Shown in pieces: positions 1 to 9,100 of a stretch of 64,000 nt of DNA. Source of the stretch: Paludisphaera borealis (GTDB lineage: Bacteria > Planctomycetota > Planctomycetia > Isosphaerales > Isosphaeraceae); assembly GCF_001956985.1 (NCBI RefSeq), contig NZ_CP019082.1:248001-312000 (forward strand), written 5' to 3'. The notes beneath the pieces were generated by a model, which was not told the DNA's origin, searched no databases, and worked only from the letters and a program-made list of their open reading frames with translations. Numbering within the stretch: the stretch's first letter is position 1; each line of letters starts with the position of its first letter. The position numbers and the translations under genes were made by a program.

Positions 1-452
1 TGCTTGATGAAGGCGTCGAGGTCGGTGCGGAACTGGGCGAGGCCGCCGAACGACTCGTTGTACCCGAAGAACGCGCAGACGACGTCGGTCCGATTGCGGC
101 GGAGCCATTCGTCGGGCGAGCCGAAGTCTTTCGATCGCAGGCGGGTGGTCAGCTCGTCGCCCGAGAATCCGAGGTCGCGGATCGTCAGCCGGTGTTCGGG
201 CAAGCGGCTGTGGATGTAGGTTTCGAGCCAGCCGTCGTGCTGCATGCGGTCGGCCAGAGTGTTGCCGACCACGCTGATATGGGCCCCCTTGGGGACGGTC
301 AACCTGGGGTCGGGAACTTTTCCGTCCTTGGCGAACAACGTCGGCGCCGAGACCGCCAGGAGCCCGCACAAGACCATCGAGACCGCGCGTCTCGACGCGA
401 ACCGAGCCGTTCCCGCGCGCCGTCGCGTCTCGCTTTGACGGTGTAATTCCAT
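1..452 (-). CDS. GDSL/SGNH-type hydrolase domain protein, N-terminal part
   Basis: The gene runs off the left edge, so only about the first 150 residues are visible. It starts at an ATG preceded by a purine-rich AAGGGAAG. Residues 1-45 look like a signal peptide (arginine-rich start, then SMVLCGLLAVSAPTLFA). Next comes a GDSL/SGNH-like fold start with the segments HISVVGNTLADRMQHDGW and DVVCAFFGYNESF. From family knowledge, this block is the N-terminal module of large planctomycete PVC-type heme-binding CxxCH proteins, and it also occurs alone as an esterase. The catalytic Ser and the C-terminal part cannot be judged here. Identity as a GDSL-like secreted protein is fairly sure; whether it carries heme modules is unknown. 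Confidence 0.75.
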   Translation of the reverse strand, partial: MELHRQSETRRRAGTARFASRRAVSMVLCGLLAVSAPTLFAKDGKVPDPRLTVPKGAHISVVGNTLADRMQHDGWLETYIHSRLPEHRLTIRDLGFSGDELTTRLRSKDFGSPDEWLRRNRTDVVCAFFGYNESFGGLAQFRTDLDAFIK

Positions 453-569
453 GATGATGCTTCCCTTGGGACGTTTGTGGAGGCGCCCGGTGAGTTTGCG
501 TCGAGGGTCGGTTGACAGAGGTCCTTCATTGTCCGAAGCCCGGCGCGGGAATTCAACCGGGTTTCGACG

Positions 570-1982
570 TCAATGCCCAGCCCCAGCCCCGGCCCCTGCC
601 AGGGCGAACTCGCCGCGAGCCAGCGCGTCGGCCTTGCGGTTCCAGGCGAACAGGAGGGCGATCCCGGATGCGCCCAGGCCCGTCGCCAGGCCGATCCAGA
701 GGCCGATGACGCCATGTCCGGCGGTGAACGTCAGCAGGTAGCCGAGCGGCAGGCCGACGCCCCAGTAGGCCGCCAGATTGCAGACGACCGGCGTGCGGGT
801 GTCGCCGGCCCCACGCATCGTCCCGGTCGAGACCCCTTGAAGGCCGTCGAAAAGCTGGAAGGCCGATGCGACGATCATCAACGTCGCCGCCTGGGCGATC
901 ACCTCGGCGTCGGTCGTGAACAGCGATGCCAGCGCCCGGGGGAACGCCGCCATGACCAGGCCCGCGGCGGTCATGAACGCCGCGCCGAGGATCACGGCGA
1001 TCCAGCCCGCCCGCCCCGCCGCCGCCGGCTCGCCCCGGCCGAGCGCCTGGCCCACGCGCACCGCCCCCGCCGACGACAGGCCCAGGGGGATCATGAACGT
1101 CACGCTGGCGACGTCGAGAACGACGTGATGGGCGGCCAGTGAGACCGGATCGAGCCTCCCCGCCAGGGTCGTCGCCGCCGCGAACACGCCGACTTCGAGC
1201 GTCACATGCACCGCCGCCGGCAGGCCGATCACCAGCAGCCGGACGATCGACCCGAACCGGGGCGCGAACCGCGCGCGGAGGAAGCCCGACTGATTCCAGA
1301 CGTCGCGATAGATCACGTAAACCAGCAGGAAGCCGGCCATGTAGCAGCGGGAGAACGCCGTCGCCCAGCCCGAGCCCGTCACGCCCATCGCGGGAAAGCC
1401 GAGTCGACCGTAGATCAACACCCAGTCGGCCGCCGCGTTGACGAGGTTGGCGCTGACGAGGGCGAACATGATCGGCTGGACGACCCCCATCCCCTGGAGA
1501 TAGCGCCGTAGGGCCGCGTACAGGAAGAGCGCCGGCGTGCCCCATGTGAGCGCCTTCAAGAACGGCTTGGCCTGCGCGAGCACGACGGGGTGCAATCCGA
1601 GTTGGTCCGACAGTGGAATGGCCGCCCAGAGTCCAAGCATCGCCAGCGGGGCGATGACCGCGACGAGGTAAAGCCCCTGGACCAGCCAGTCGTGGCATTC
1701 CTCAGTCCGCCCCGCCCCGTATGCCTGCGAGACCAGGGTGTCGAGGCCCAGCAGCAACCCCATGCCGAAGATGGCGACCGCGAAATAGAGCGCATTGCCC
1801 AGACTGACCGCGCCGATCGCCTCGGCCCCGAGCCGGCCGACGAAGATCGTGTCGACCACCCCCATCGCCATCCATCCCAGCTCCGCCGAGATCACCGGCC
1901 CGGCCAGGCGCAGCATCGGCCCCAGCTCGACCCGCAGACTCCGCCGCAACAATCCGCCCTGAAACCGATCCATGAACCCCAT
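570..1982 (-). CDS. MATE family multidrug/Na+ antiporter
   Basis: A 470-residue polytopic membrane protein of the usual MATE length. It has about 12 hydrophobic segments in two similar halves, and the start region GPVISAELGWMAMGVVDTIFVGRLG matches the typical MATE opening (the second half begins near GLPAAVHVTLEVGVFAAATTLAGR). MATE proteins export cationic drugs and metabolites against Na+ or H+ gradients; the substrate cannot be read from sequence. The start MGFMDRFQGG gives a short basic N-terminus. It lies 118 bp downstream of the truncated GDSL gene on the opposite side of a short gap and is divergent from the small membrane gene that follows, so it is probably transcribed alone. Confidence 0.9.
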   Translation of the reverse strand: MGFMDRFQGGLLRRSLRVELGPMLRLAGPVISAELGWMAMGVVDTIFVGRLGAEAIGAVSLGNALYFAVAIFGMGLLLGLDTLVSQAYGAGRTEECHDWLVQGLYLVAVIAPLAMLGLWAAIPLSDQLGLHPVVLAQAKPFLKALTWGTPALFLYAALRRYLQGMGVVQPIMFALVSANLVNAAADWVLIYGRLGFPAMGVTGSGWATAFSRCYMAGFLLVYVIYRDVWNQSGFLRARFAPRFGSIVRLLVIGLPAAVHVTLEVGVFAAATTLAGRLDPVSLAAHHVVLDVASVTFMIPLGLSSAGAVRVGQALGRGEPAAAGRAGWIAVILGAAFMTAAGLVMAAFPRALASLFTTDAEVIAQAATLMIVASAFQLFDGLQGVSTGTMRGAGDTRTPVVCNLAAYWGVGLPLGYLLTFTAGHGVIGLWIGLATGLGASGIALLFAWNRKADALARGEFALAGAGAGAGH

Positions 1983-2082
1983 CCACTCAAGCGTCGGATC
2001 CGAGTCGCGTCGTCGTTACAATACAGTGGCCGTTCGCCCGTCCTTTCATCAAGGGCACGTTGCGCCCCGAGGGGGTTCGCGC

Positions 2083-2364
2083 ATGGGATCGAAGTCGCCG
2101 TTCATCGCCGCCGTGAAATCCGCCTTCGAGGACGAGCGTCGTCGATGGTGGATGTTCTACTTCGCCATCCTCATGGTGGGCATGGTCGTACACTCGATCT
2201 ACGTCGCTGCGGTTGGATACCACCCTGAAGACTATGTCGCATCCCATCCGTGGGCGCAGCCACTCGATCGAGGCCTCTTCGTCCTGACGCTGGTCCTCAC
2301 GATCGCCGCCGTCGCCTTCTGGGTCGTCTGCATCTGGAAAACCATTCACGCCGAGAGCCTTTGA
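2083..2364 (+). CDS. Small two-TM membrane protein, unknown function
   Basis: A 93-residue protein starting at an ATG preceded by GAGGGGG at a good ribosome-binding distance. It has a charged N-terminus (KSAFEDERRRWW) and two hydrophobic segments, about residues 24-46 and 66-88. I do not recognise the family. It ends in TGA, but the same frame continues open for another 103 codons through another hydrophobic segment, so this may be the 5' half of a longer gene split by a nonsense codon. It is divergent from the MATE gene; the 100-bp gap between them would hold both promoters. Confidence 0.5.
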   Translation: MGSKSPFIAAVKSAFEDERRRWWMFYFAILMVGMVVHSIYVAAVGYHPEDYVASHPWAQPLDRGLFVLTLVLTIAAVAFWVVCIWKTIHAESL

Positions 2365-2373
2365 GAAAGGCTC

Positions 2374-2676
2374 TTGGTCCTCGTCTTGCTGACGAGTGGT
2401 TCGCCCTTCGAGGCGGCCAAGAATCGGCTGGGAAGAATCCCGAGGGTCGCCGAGCTGGCCTCGACCCTGCAAGAGGTCCTCTTCCTTCCGGTGCCCTTTG
2501 TGGCTTTATGGTTCCTCGTCTACGGCTTCAAGCAAGCGCAAGAGGCGAACAAGAAGGAAGTCGAGGCCTACAAGGCCCGCAGGGCATCGAAACCCCATGA
2601 AGTCGTGGACCTCGCGTCCGCGGGGGAAACCGCTGGAAGACGAGTCCCACCACGACGCGGACGACGATGGATTTGA
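2374..2676 (+). CDS. Small membrane protein, or 3' half of the preceding gene
   Basis: The frame is the same as that of the preceding small membrane gene and is separated from it only by the in-frame TGA at 2362-2364. A TTG start is possible, though no strong ribosome-binding site precedes it. The product would have a hydrophobic N-terminus (LVLVLLTSG), a short amphipathic stretch, a clear TM segment (VLFLPVPFVALWFLVYGF) and a charged tail (KQAQEANKKEVEAYKARR), which is typical of a TM followed by a cytoplasmic helix. It may be an independent gene or the C-terminal half of a four-TM protein interrupted by a nonsense mutation. Function is unknown. Confidence 0.35.
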   Translation: MVLVLLTSGSPFEAAKNRLGRIPRVAELASTLQEVLFLPVPFVALWFLVYGFKQAQEANKKEVEAYKARRASKPHEVVDLASAGETAGRRVPPRRGRRWI

Positions 2677-2705
2677 ACCAGGGGGCGGCTGGCGACCCGA
2701 AGCCC

Positions 2706-3599
2706 TCACACCAGGGGATCGATGCGTTCCGGGTGGGTGTAGACGTTGAAGCTCGGCCCGCGGAGGAAGCCGATCAGGGTGATCCCCAGGCGGTCGGCGA
2801 CTGAGACGGCCAGGCTCGACGGGGCCGAGACGGCGGCGACGATCGGCACCCCCGCGACGGCCGCTTTCTGGAGAATCTCGAAGCTGGTCCGGCCCGAGAC
2901 GAGCAAGATCCGGCCGCTCAGCGGCAGCTCGCCGTCGAGGAAGGCGCGGCCGACCAGCTTGTCGACGGCGTTGTGCCGTCCCACGTCCTCGCGGACGGCG
3001 ATCAGGCGGCCCTCGGCGTCGAACAGGCCGGCGGCGTGCAGGCCGCCGGTGCGGTCGAACGCTTTTTGAGCCCCTCGCAGGCTCTCGGGCAGACCAATCA
3101 GGATCGAACGGCCGACGACGGGGCCCGGGGCGACGGCTTCACAGCGGACGGCCACCTGATCGAGCGCGGCTTTGCCGCAGAGGCCGCAACTCGACGTCGC
3201 GAAGAAGTTGCGCTTCAGCGCCGAGCCGTCGAACGGCCGCGAGAGGACGACGTGGACGATGTTGCAGGCCCGATCGCCCAGCAGGTCCGTTTGCGACGCT
3301 CGCTCGACCGGCGCGACGACCTCGTCGCCGACGCCGATCAGGCCCTCGGTGCGCAGAAAGCCGACGGCCAGCTCGAAGTCGTGGCCGGGCGTCCGCATCG
3401 TCACGGCCACGCTCTCCGGCTTCTGGCCGAGCCCGCCGGCGCGGATCTCCAGCGGCTCCTCGACGACGACCCAGTCGGTCCGCGCGCGACGCCCCTCGGG
3501 CCCCTCGGCCAGGACCTCGACCCGCGCGACTTCGGAGGGTACGGCCGCCGAGGCGATCCGAAGGACGCCGGCCGGCTTGGTGCTGCGCTGGTCGCTCAT
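2706..3599 (-). CDS. fdhD: Formate dehydrogenase accessory sulfurtransferase FdhD
   Basis: A 297-residue protein, close to the usual FdhD length. FdhD accepts sulfur from a cysteine desulfurase and transfers it to the molybdenum cofactor of formate dehydrogenases. Visible hallmarks are the paired cysteines in SSCGLCGK (about C138 and C141, the sulfur-carrying loop), FELAVGFLRTEGLI, and the conserved EDVGRHNAVDKLVG near residue 220. The start MSDQRS was chosen because the upstream in-frame extension has no conserved content. No formate dehydrogenase or other molybdoenzyme gene lies in the window, so the client enzyme must be elsewhere. The gene is convergent with the small membrane ORF to its left. 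Confidence 0.95.
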   Translation of the reverse strand: MSDQRSTKPAGVLRIASAAVPSEVARVEVLAEGPEGRRARTDWVVVEEPLEIRAGGLGQKPESVAVTMRTPGHDFELAVGFLRTEGLIGVGDEVVAPVERASQTDLLGDRACNIVHVVLSRPFDGSALKRNFFATSSCGLCGKAALDQVAVRCEAVAPGPVVGRSILIGLPESLRGAQKAFDRTGGLHAAGLFDAEGRLIAVREDVGRHNAVDKLVGRAFLDGELPLSGRILLVSGRTSFEILQKAAVAGVPIVAAVSAPSSLAVSVADRLGITLIGFLRGPSFNVYTHPERIDPLV

Positions 3600-3895
3600 C
3601 GGTGCCTTGAGAAAGCCGTCGTCGTCGGCTTCCTTCCCGAAGAAATTCCGTCCCGGTGAAACCGGATTTTTCGCCTTTTGGTCGGCGGTCTCGCGTCTAG
3701 AATGGAATGATAGGAGGACGGAGGCCGACAAGGCAACCGTCGGCCGGAGACGCCCGCCGCAAAAGACCTTGCCGGCGTGATACATGAAGTTGGACGTCTT
3801 TGCGTATTCGCATCGAAACGTGATTCGTCGTTCTTTAGATTTCGCTTCCTGAGATTCCACCGATCGACGGCCGATGAGCCGCGCCGAGGGCCGTG

Positions 3896-4369
3896 ATGAC
3901 GACTGAACCCGACCTCCCGATTCCGAACGAGTCCGACCCCCTGCCCGATCTCGAAACCGATTCACGCTTTCCGTCCGGACCGTGGGTCGGCTACTTCCTC
4001 CAGTCCGAGATCCCGCCGGGCCGGCACCCGATGGAACTGCACCTGACTTTTCGCCACGGCGTCGTCACCGGCGAGGGCCGCGACTTCGTCGGCGAATTCC
4101 TGATCCGAGGCCGCTACCAGGTCGAGGACGGCAAATGCTGGTGGACCAAGCGGTTCATCGGCAAGCACGACGTCACCTATCAGGGTTACAACGAAGGCAA
4201 GGGGATCTGGGGGAACTGGGACATTCCCCCGAGCTGGCGGGGCGGCTTCTACATCTGGCCCGAGGCGATGGGCGACCCGACCCGCCGGACGCTCCACGAG
4301 TCGATCGACGAGCCCGTCGACAAGGTCATCGTCAGCGAGATCCCCGCGGAAGTCGGCGTCGGTGCGTGA
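3896..4369 (+). CDS. Conserved hypothetical protein
   Basis: A soluble protein of 157 residues with no signal peptide or TM segment. A GTG three bases upstream is an alternative start. The core from residue 28 on (GPWVGYFLQSEIPPGRHPME, then TFRHGVVTGEGRDFVGEF) looks like a compact beta-rich fold with many Trp and Gly residues (WWTKRFIGKHDVTYQGYNEG, GIWGNW). The acidic, Pro-rich N-terminal tail is probably disordered. I recognise the pattern as a planctomycete-type conserved hypothetical but know no function. Codon use is like its neighbours. It faces the receiver-HATPase gene across a 21-bp convergent gap. Confidence 0.7.
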   Translation: MTTEPDLPIPNESDPLPDLETDSRFPSGPWVGYFLQSEIPPGRHPMELHLTFRHGVVTGEGRDFVGEFLIRGRYQVEDGKCWWTKRFIGKHDVTYQGYNEGKGIWGNWDIPPSWRGGFYIWPEAMGDPTRRTLHESIDEPVDKVIVSEIPAEVGVGA

Positions 4370-4390
4370 GACGGTCGGTTCTCGGCGCCG

Positions 4391-5350
4391 TCAAGCGTCG
4401 GCGTCAGGTGAGAGCCGTTTGACCATCGTGATGGTGTTGCCGGTCGAGTTGAACGTCACCTCGTCCATGAAGGTGCGGATCAAAAGCAGCCCCCGGCCGC
4501 CGATGCGGAGGAGGTCTTCGGGGTCGATCGGCTGGTCGATTCGCGAGGTGTCGAACCCGGGGCCTTGATCGCTGACCACGAACGTCGCCGACCGGCGGTC
4601 GAGGCGGGTCAAAACGCGAATCCGGCGCGATTTGTAGGGCTCGCGGTCGCGCCGGGCTTCCGCCAGATCGAAGAAGATCCGCTCGTCTTCCTGGCGGAGT
4701 TCGGAGCTGACCTCCAGGTTGCCGTGGTAGAGCGCGTTGACGAGCGCCTCTTGCAAGGCGACGCGGATGCGGATCTGCGCCGGGCGGTCGAGGACGCCCA
4801 GGCCGTCAAGCTCTTCCTGGAGCAACTGGACCAGCGACCCGACGAGGTTGGGGTCGTTGCCGATGTCGAAGGTCGACTCGCGGCGCTCGACGCACTGGAA
4901 GAGCTGCTGGCGGCGGCGGTCGGCGTTGAAGACGTCCAGGACCTGGCGCACCATGCCGACCAGGTCGCGCGCCAGGTCTTTCTTGGGGAGGTAGTTCGCC
5001 GCGCCGGCTCGAAGCGCCTGGATGGCCACGTCTTCGCTGCCGAAGGCCGTCATCAGGATCAGCGGGACGCCCGGCCGCCGCTTGCGGACCCGTTGCACCA
5101 GCTCCAGACCGTCCATGTCGGGCATGAACAAGTCGGTCAGGATGACGTCGGGCGTCTCGCTCTCGACCGCTTCCAGGCCGGCGACGCCTCCCGAGGCGAA
5201 GGCGACGCGCACGCCTTCCATGCCTTGCAAGAGCCTGGCGATGACCTGGTGCTCGAATTCGGAGTCGTCGACGACGAGCAGCTTCATCAGCCGACCCGTC
5301 GTCTGGGACGACCCAGGAGTTCGAACGTCGTCCTTGCACCCGGCTGACAT
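4391..5350 (-). CDS. Response regulator with HATPase_c (anti-sigma/RsbW-like) output
   Basis: The 319-residue protein begins at an ATG with a strong GGAGGAGG ribosome-binding site. Residues 22-140 form a receiver domain (KLLVVDDSE; phospho-acceptor Asp about 73 in VILTDLFMPDMDG; Lys in YLPKKD). Residues about 180-319 form a GHKL ATPase of the serine-kinase/anti-sigma type: N box EALVNALYHGN, DQGPGFD, and GGRGLLLIRTFMD. No His phospho-acceptor domain is present, so it is not a classic sensor kinase. By analogy with RsbW/SpoIIAB, it would bind or phosphorylate a STAS partner or sigma factor under control of phosphorylation. It is downstream of and on the same strand as the Ser/Thr kinase, with a 118-bp gap. 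Confidence 0.88.
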   Translation of the reverse strand: MSAGCKDDVRTPGSSQTTGRLMKLLVVDDSEFEHQVIARLLQGMEGVRVAFASGGVAGLEAVESETPDVILTDLFMPDMDGLELVQRVRKRRPGVPLILMTAFGSEDVAIQALRAGAANYLPKKDLARDLVGMVRQVLDVFNADRRRQQLFQCVERRESTFDIGNDPNLVGSLVQLLQEELDGLGVLDRPAQIRIRVALQEALVNALYHGNLEVSSELRQEDERIFFDLAEARRDREPYKSRRIRVLTRLDRRSATFVVSDQGPGFDTSRIDQPIDPEDLLRIGGRGLLLIRTFMDEVTFNSTGNTITMVKRLSPDADA

Positions 5351-5468
5351 GCCGTCCTCCTCCCTACATCTTCGGATCAGTCCATTGGAACTTCCTAAAT
5401 ATGGTGCAATCAATCAGGTGAAAGCAAGCCGGCGCGGAGGATTCGTCGCGGAACCATCGATTTTCAGG

Positions 5469-6809
5469 TCAGCCGAACCAGCGGCGGCGGCAGGCCTGAG
5501 GTTTCGCGCCCTGGAGCCAGCGCCGGAGGTCGGCGGCGAACGCCTGGCACGAGGCGTAGCGGCGCTCGGGACGCTTCGCCATCGCCTTGCGACAGATGTC
5601 CGCCAGCGGGCGCGGGATGTGTCGGTCGATGTCGCGGGGGTCGGGGGGATCGTGATGGATCGCGTGGAACAGGACGTACGACGGCGGTCCGCAGAACGGG
5701 GGGCGACCGCAGAGCAGCTCGTAGAAGACCGCACCCAGGCTGTACTGATCGCTGGCCGGCACGACCGCGCTGCACGCGCCGACGGCCTGCTCGGGGGCGA
5801 TGTAGGCGGGGGTGCCGAGGATGGTCCCCGGCGGCGTGGGGGCGTCACCGGAATCGGGCCGGTAGGCGATCCCGAAATCCATCAGGTAGATCTCGCCCTG
5901 GGCGTCGAGGCGGACGTTGGCCGGCTTGACGTCGCGGTGGACGATGCCGAACCCGTGCGCGCACGCCAGGGCTTCGGCCAGTTCGGCGGCGATCTCCGCG
6001 CCGCGACGGTATGAGAGCCGCGTCTCGGCGAGCACCTCGGCCAGGCTCTTTCCCTCGATCAGGGCCAGGGCGATGTAAAGCTGATCGCCGTCGCGGCCCG
6101 CCTCGTACACCGAGACCACCCGGGGATGCCGCAGCCGGGCCAAAGCGCGCGCCTCGCCGAGGAACCGCTCGAAGGCGCGGGCCGACCGGGGAGCGCCCGC
6201 TCGCAGCAACTTGAGGGCCACCTCGCGTTCCAGAGTCGGGTCGAAGGCCCGATAGACCGTGGCGTGCCGGCCCTCGCCGAGCAGTCCCACGATCCGGAAC
6301 CGCCCCAGGCCGCGCGTGTCGGCCGCGGTCGCTCGCTGAAGCTCTCGGGTCTCCCGCCGCGTCGGGGCCGATCGGGGCGGCGCCGCCGTCGCGACGGCCG
6401 TCAGGCCGGGCGCCGGAAGGCTCGCGAGCACGCCGCCGGGCATCGGCGCGGAGGCGGCGGCCAGCAGGAACCGGCTGTCGTCGACGTCGACATCGACATC
6501 GTCGGGGTCGTCGTCGAACGGCGCCGCCAGGAACTCGCCGCTGTCGAAAGAGTGGGCGTGAGCGTGGGCGTGGCCGTCGCGGATCGTCGAGAACGCGAAC
6601 TCCCGCCCGGCCGTCTCAGGCCCGAGCCGCGGTGCCTGCCTCGGCAGCGGGCCCAGAACGTGCGCCCACCCGGAATCCGTGTTCGAAGCCCCGCCGGCTG
6701 GCAGCTTCGTCAGGCATCGGGGGCATCGGAATATCCTCCCGAGTGGATCTTCTCCGAGCTGGGAGATTCGGCCGCACGAAGGGTTCGGACATTGCACGGC
6801 GATTGTCAT
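5469..6809 (-). CDS. Serine/threonine protein kinase with N-terminal zinc ribbon
   Basis: A 446-residue Hanks-type kinase starting after GGAGAGGAGG. Residues 7-32 carry four cysteines (C7, C12, C29, C32) forming a small zinc-ribbon of a type common in planctomycete kinases. A low-complexity linker with an acidic Asp/Val run follows, then a complete catalytic domain: G-loop LLGEGRHATVYRAF, Lys in EVALKLL, HRDVKPANVRLD, DFGIAY, GTPAYIAPEQ. No TM segment or sensor domain follows the kinase, so it is probably cytosolic, unlike PASTA kinases. It lies upstream of the receiver-HATPase gene on the same strand, and a signalling link is plausible but unproven. Confidence 0.93.
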   Translation of the reverse strand: MTIAVQCPNPSCGRISQLGEDPLGRIFRCPRCLTKLPAGGASNTDSGWAHVLGPLPRQAPRLGPETAGREFAFSTIRDGHAHAHAHSFDSGEFLAAPFDDDPDDVDVDVDDSRFLLAAASAPMPGGVLASLPAPGLTAVATAAPPRSAPTRRETRELQRATAADTRGLGRFRIVGLLGEGRHATVYRAFDPTLEREVALKLLRAGAPRSARAFERFLGEARALARLRHPRVVSVYEAGRDGDQLYIALALIEGKSLAEVLAETRLSYRRGAEIAAELAEALACAHGFGIVHRDVKPANVRLDAQGEIYLMDFGIAYRPDSGDAPTPPGTILGTPAYIAPEQAVGACSAVVPASDQYSLGAVFYELLCGRPPFCGPPSYVLFHAIHHDPPDPRDIDRHIPRPLADICRKAMAKRPERRYASCQAFAADLRRWLQGAKPQACRRRWFG

Positions 6810-7213
6810 CGCGACCTCCTCTCCACTCTTCTCAAGCCCCGCCTTCGCTCCTGAAGGCGGGTTGCGAACGGGCGACGTCCTCGACGCTCCGTCGGCCGTT
6901 TGCCGGAAATCTCGAGATGCGATAAGCTGGCTGTCGACGACCCGGAACGAATGCCGTCCGGCCGCGGTGATGCTTTTTCGCAACGTGGAATCAAGGCGAC
7001 TTTATGTTCTCGCCCGATCTCTCCGCAAGTAGGAAACGCAGTCGATGGGCGTAATTAGGACGGATATTCGGCATGTTCGGCAAAACCTGCCCCGCTTGTC
7101 TTGCCTCGTCCGTACGATCGCCACGACCGTGATTGGGTTTAAGGGCGAGTTGTTTTTAAATGATGCGAGTTCGGGGCGGGTCGATTTCAATCAAAACACC
7201 ATAAGAGCGATCA
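6810..7213 (+). other. Divergent intergenic region, kinase / trpC
   Basis: About 400 bp between two divergent genes, distinctly AT-richer towards trpC (for example the TTTAAGGGCG and TTTTTAAATGATG stretches near 7140-7165). It must contain promoters for both directions. I see no convincing short gene, no attenuator-like leader with tandem Trp codons and no strong hairpin. Small open frames here have poor codon composition. Confidence 0.5.
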
Positions 7214-8014
7214 ATGAGTGCGAGCATTCTCGATGAGATCGTCGCCTCGAAGCGGCGCGAAGTGGCCGCCGGGCGGAAGCGGATGCCGATCGAGGAGCTG
7301 GAGGCCCAGGCGGCCGAGGCGCCGCCGGTCCGCGACTTCCGGGCGGCCCTCGACGGCCGGGGGGCGATCCAGCTCATCGCCGAGGTCAAGAAGGCCAGCC
7401 CGTCGGTCAAGGTGATCCGCGAGGACTTCGAGCCCGTCGCGATCGCCCGCGCCTACCAGCAGCACGGCGCGGCCTGCATCAGCGTCTTGACCGACGTCCC
7501 CTATTTCCAGGGCCACCTCTCGTACCTCGCTCGAATCCGGGCGGCGGTGGTGATCCCCTTGCTGCGCAAGGACTTCCTGATCGACGAGTACCAGGTGGTC
7601 GAGGCCCGCGTGGCCGGCGCCGACGCGATCCTGCTGATCGCCGAGATCCTCGACGACGCGACGATGGCCCGGCTTCTGGAGCGGGCGCGCGAGCTGGGGA
7701 TGGCGGCCCTGGTCGAGTTCCACGATCCGGCCAATTTGCCCCGGGTGCTGGCCGCGGGCGCCGATCTGGTGGGCGTCAACAACCGCGACCTCCACAGCTT
7801 CACGACCGACATCGACCGAACCTTGCGGCTTCGCGACCAGATCCCGCCCGAGATTCTCCTGGTCAGCGAGAGCGGCATCCACGACCGCGCGCAGGTCGAG
7901 CGCCTCGAAGCCGCCGGCGTCTCCGCGATCCTCGTCGGCGAATCGCTCCTGCGCAAGCCCGACGTCGGCCTGGCCGTCGAGCGCCTCCTGGGCCTCGCGC
8001 CCGAATCGCGTTGA
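7214..8014 (+). CDS. trpC: Indole-3-glycerol-phosphate synthase
   Basis: A 266-residue single-domain TIM barrel of the normal TrpC length. It converts 1-(2-carboxyphenylamino)-1-deoxyribulose 5-phosphate to indole-3-glycerol phosphate in tryptophan biosynthesis. Family hallmarks are [14 protein letters not shown] at the N-terminus, [15 protein letters not shown] (catalytic Lys), [38 protein letters not shown] and [19 protein letters not shown]. The gene stands alone without other trp genes, as is common in planctomycetes. The N-acetyltransferase gene follows after 20 bp and is probably co-transcribed. Confidence 0.97.
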   Translation: MSASILDEIVASKRREVAAGRKRMPIEELEAQAAEAPPVRDFRAALDGRGAIQLIAEVKKASPSVKVIREDFEPVAIARAYQQHGAACISVLTDVPYFQGHLSYLARIRAAVVIPLLRKDFLIDEYQVVEARVAGADAILLIAEILDDATMARLLERARELGMAALVEFHDPANLPRVLAAGADLVGVNNRDLHSFTTDIDRTLRLRDQIPPEILLVSESGIHDRAQVERLEAAGVSAILVGESLLRKPDVGLAVERLLGLAPESR

Positions 8015-8034
8015 TCCCCGCTGGAGGCACCACG

Positions 8035-8859
8035 ATGACTGAGGCGATCGACGTAGACGCTTACTTCCATCGGATCGGCTACGAGGGCGGTCGCGCGCCG
8101 ACGCTTGAAACCCTTCGCGCCCTCCATCGACTGCACCCGGAGGCGATCCCGTTCGAGAACCTCGATCCGTTGCTGGGGCGGCCGGTCCTCCTCGACGTCT
8201 CGTCACTCGAACGAAAGCTGGTGCGCGAGGGGCGCGGGGGCTATTGCTTTGAGCACAACCTGCTGTTTCGCGACGTCCTGAAGGCGCTCGGCTTCGCCGT
8301 GACGGGCCTTGCGGCCCGGGTCCTCTGGAACGCGCCTGAAGGGGCGGTCACGCCTCGGACGCACATGCTGCTACGCGTCGAGATCGACGGCGAACCGTAC
8401 GTCGCGGACGTCGGCTTCGGCGGCCAGGTCCTGACGGGGCCCCTGCGCCTCGAAGCGGACGTCGAGCAAATCACGCCCCACGAGCCGTTCCGCCTGGTCA
8501 GGGCGGGTGAGCAGTTTGTGATGCAATCGAAGATCCGGGACGCGTGGGTTTCGCTCTACCGGTTCGATCTCCAGGAACAATTCCCGCCCGATTACGAGGT
8601 CGCCAACTGGTACGTCTCGACCCACCCGGCCTCGATTTTCGTCAACGGCCTGCTCGCGGCGAGGACGACGCCCGATCGCCGCTACGCCCTCCGGAACAAC
8701 CAACTGGCGGTGCATCACCTGAACGGCGGCACCGACAAGCGCACGCTCGCAACCGCCGCCGAGATCCGCGAGACGCTCCAGGCCGCGATCGGCCTGACCT
8801 TGCCCGACGCGCCGGGGCTGGACGAGGTCCTGACGCGACTGATCGCGCAATTCGAGTGA
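8035..8859 (+). CDS. nat: Arylamine N-acetyltransferase
   Basis: A 274-residue protein of the usual NAT length. It transfers an acetyl group from acetyl-CoA to arylamines and hydrazines. The Cys-His-Asp triad is complete: C71 in [10 protein letters not shown]110 in [10 protein letters not shown]125 in VADVGFGG. The N-terminal helical part has the typical [12 protein letters not shown]. The start was chosen at the ATG behind GGAGG, 20 bp after trpC, which suggests an operon; there is no known functional link to tryptophan synthesis. The natural substrate is unknown. Confidence 0.95.
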   Translation: MTEAIDVDAYFHRIGYEGGRAPTLETLRALHRLHPEAIPFENLDPLLGRPVLLDVSSLERKLVREGRGGYCFEHNLLFRDVLKALGFAVTGLAARVLWNAPEGAVTPRTHMLLRVEIDGEPYVADVGFGGQVLTGPLRLEADVEQITPHEPFRLVRAGEQFVMQSKIRDAWVSLYRFDLQEQFPPDYEVANWYVSTHPASIFVNGLLAARTTPDRRYALRNNQLAVHHLNGGTDKRTLATAAEIRETLQAAIGLTLPDAPGLDEVLTRLIAQFE

Positions 8860-9100
8860 TGCCGATGCATGTCGATTAGGCGATGAATGGTGAACTCATA
8901 ATTCCGCTGCTTCCCCCGCCAAGCATTGGGGCTATGCGAGCGAAAGATCTTGGTTCGTCTTGTGCATGGGCGCAGGATATCAGATTATGAAGCGCGCAGT
9001 GCTTTTGGACTTGGGTGGATGCAAAGGCGAGCTTGTGCATGTTAGAAGTCGTTCCGATTCTATCTATGCAGCAAGACGGGCGTGTCTTGAGGAAACGATC

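Noticed and set aside
2362-2364. TGA as a second selenocysteine codon
   Set aside because: The context (ESL-stop-ERL) is not a redox motif, sits beside a membrane segment and has no obvious hairpin right after it.
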